Positions 63,759 to 64,000 of a stretch of DNA of 64,000 nt are shown in pieces (positions within the stretch are counted from its first letter, which is position 1; each line of letters begins with the position of its first letter). The stretch lies in assembly GCA_963693105.1 (NCBI GenBank), contig OY843752.1:1612001-1676000 (forward strand), read 5' to 3'. The DNA comes from Oxydemutator sp963693105 (GTDB lineage: Bacteria; Pseudomonadota; Gammaproteobacteria; Poriferisulfidales; Oxydemutatoraceae). The position numbers and the translations under genes were made by a program. Below the pieces are notes generated by a model. That model saw only the letters and a list, made by a program, of their open reading frames with translations, searched no databases and had not been told where the DNA came from.

Positions 63759-64000
63759 TTATTCCCTGCCGACGATCTTCAGCCGGATGACGGCGTTCAC
63801 ATCAACGTGCAGGTGCAGTTCAACCTGGTAGTCGCCGACTTCACGGAACACGCCGTCCGGCAGGCGCACCTCGTGCTTGGCGACCTCGACGCCGCTGGCC
63901 TTCGACACCGCCTCGGCAATCTCGACGGTGCCAACCGAACCGAACAATTTGCCCTCCTCGCTGATTGCGACATCAAGAACGACCTCGGTTTCGTGCATCT
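63759..64000 (-). CDS. rplI: 50S ribosomal protein L9, C-terminal part (cut by window edge)
   Basis: The visible 80 codons encode the C-terminal domain of L9: DVAISEEGKLFGSVGTVEIAEAV, then GVEVAKHEVRLPDGVFREVGDYQVELHLHVDV and VGRE at the end. The gene start lies beyond 64000. It belongs to the rpsF-rpsR-rplI-dnaB type of operon. Confidence 0.93.
   Translation of the reverse strand, partial: MHETEVVLDVAISEEGKLFGSVGTVEIAEAVSKASGVEVAKHEVRLPDGVFREVGDYQVELHLHVDVNAVIRLKIVGRE

Overview
The window looks like chromosomal DNA from a GC-rich gammaproteobacterium. It carries Gram-negative envelope and division genes (lpxB, ftsB-ispD-ispF, nagZ), the sdhCDAB-sdhE-ygfX-DUF1249 block, zapE, yoaA, tsaB and a bacterial tRNA-Thr. 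Most genes are packed with 1-13 bp overlaps (ATGA, TGATG, GTGA), so long polycistronic operons are the rule and starts were often chosen by this coupling. Metabolism is aerobic (succinate dehydrogenase, malate dehydrogenase, persulfide dioxygenase, c- and b-type cytochromes) with B12-independent methionine synthesis (MetE, MetF, MetZ). Domain content of the giant ORF (leucine-rich and cadherin-like repeats) resembles that of host- or surface-associated bacteria; this is inference only.

Layout. 1-2511 (minus): accA-tilS, then the 5' end of pyrG behind its own promoter and a terminator-like hairpin. 2617-5323 (plus): zapE-purC-bioD. 5331-8074: a persulfide dioxygenase and a bolA-type gene diverging from one shared core promoter, a diheme cytochrome c and mdh. 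8116-12783 (minus): sdhCDAB-sdhE-ygfX-DUF1249. 12792-18783: a sulfur/methionine locus with metF, metE and a CysB-family regulator on the minus strand, and an internally shortened CysH-like protein plus metZ on the plus strand. 18773-22878 (minus): rnhB-dnaE. 22967-24885 (plus): a SnoaL-like gene, a 326-bp AT-richer stretch with no convincing gene, then lpxB. 24892-28595 (minus): birA-coaX-nagZ-mscS. 28656-31455 (plus): yceI-cytochrome b561-glnS. 31472-34364 (minus): an AT-rich Fic gene, a lipoprotein amidohydrolase preceded by two tandem mini-ORFs, and tRNA-Thr(UGU). 34386-42574 (minus): glyA-nrdR-ribD-proteasome-like hydrolase-ribE-ftsB-ispD-ispF-yoaA-tsaB, led by a strong promoter. 42638-61060 (minus): one ORF of 6140 codons. 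61211-64000 (minus): rplI (partial)-dnaB-alr.

The outstanding feature is the 18.4-kb ORF. It has a Sec signal peptide, four modules that each begin with a cysteine-bearing leucine-rich-repeat cap and contain cadherin-like domains, and then 21 head-to-tail copies of a 201-residue unit, each exactly 603 bp with no length variation. Each unit is two cadherin-like domains. The copies are mosaics of a few variant cassettes, and two non-adjacent copies share a 448-bp block that I read as identical, which points to continuing recombination. I see no C-terminal anchor or known secretion domain. Smaller points of interest are the tandem mini-ORFs before the amidohydrolase, the shortened CysH-like protein, the proteasome-like hydrolase with a Ser at the nucleophile position, an altered NagZ motif, and the pyrG leader.
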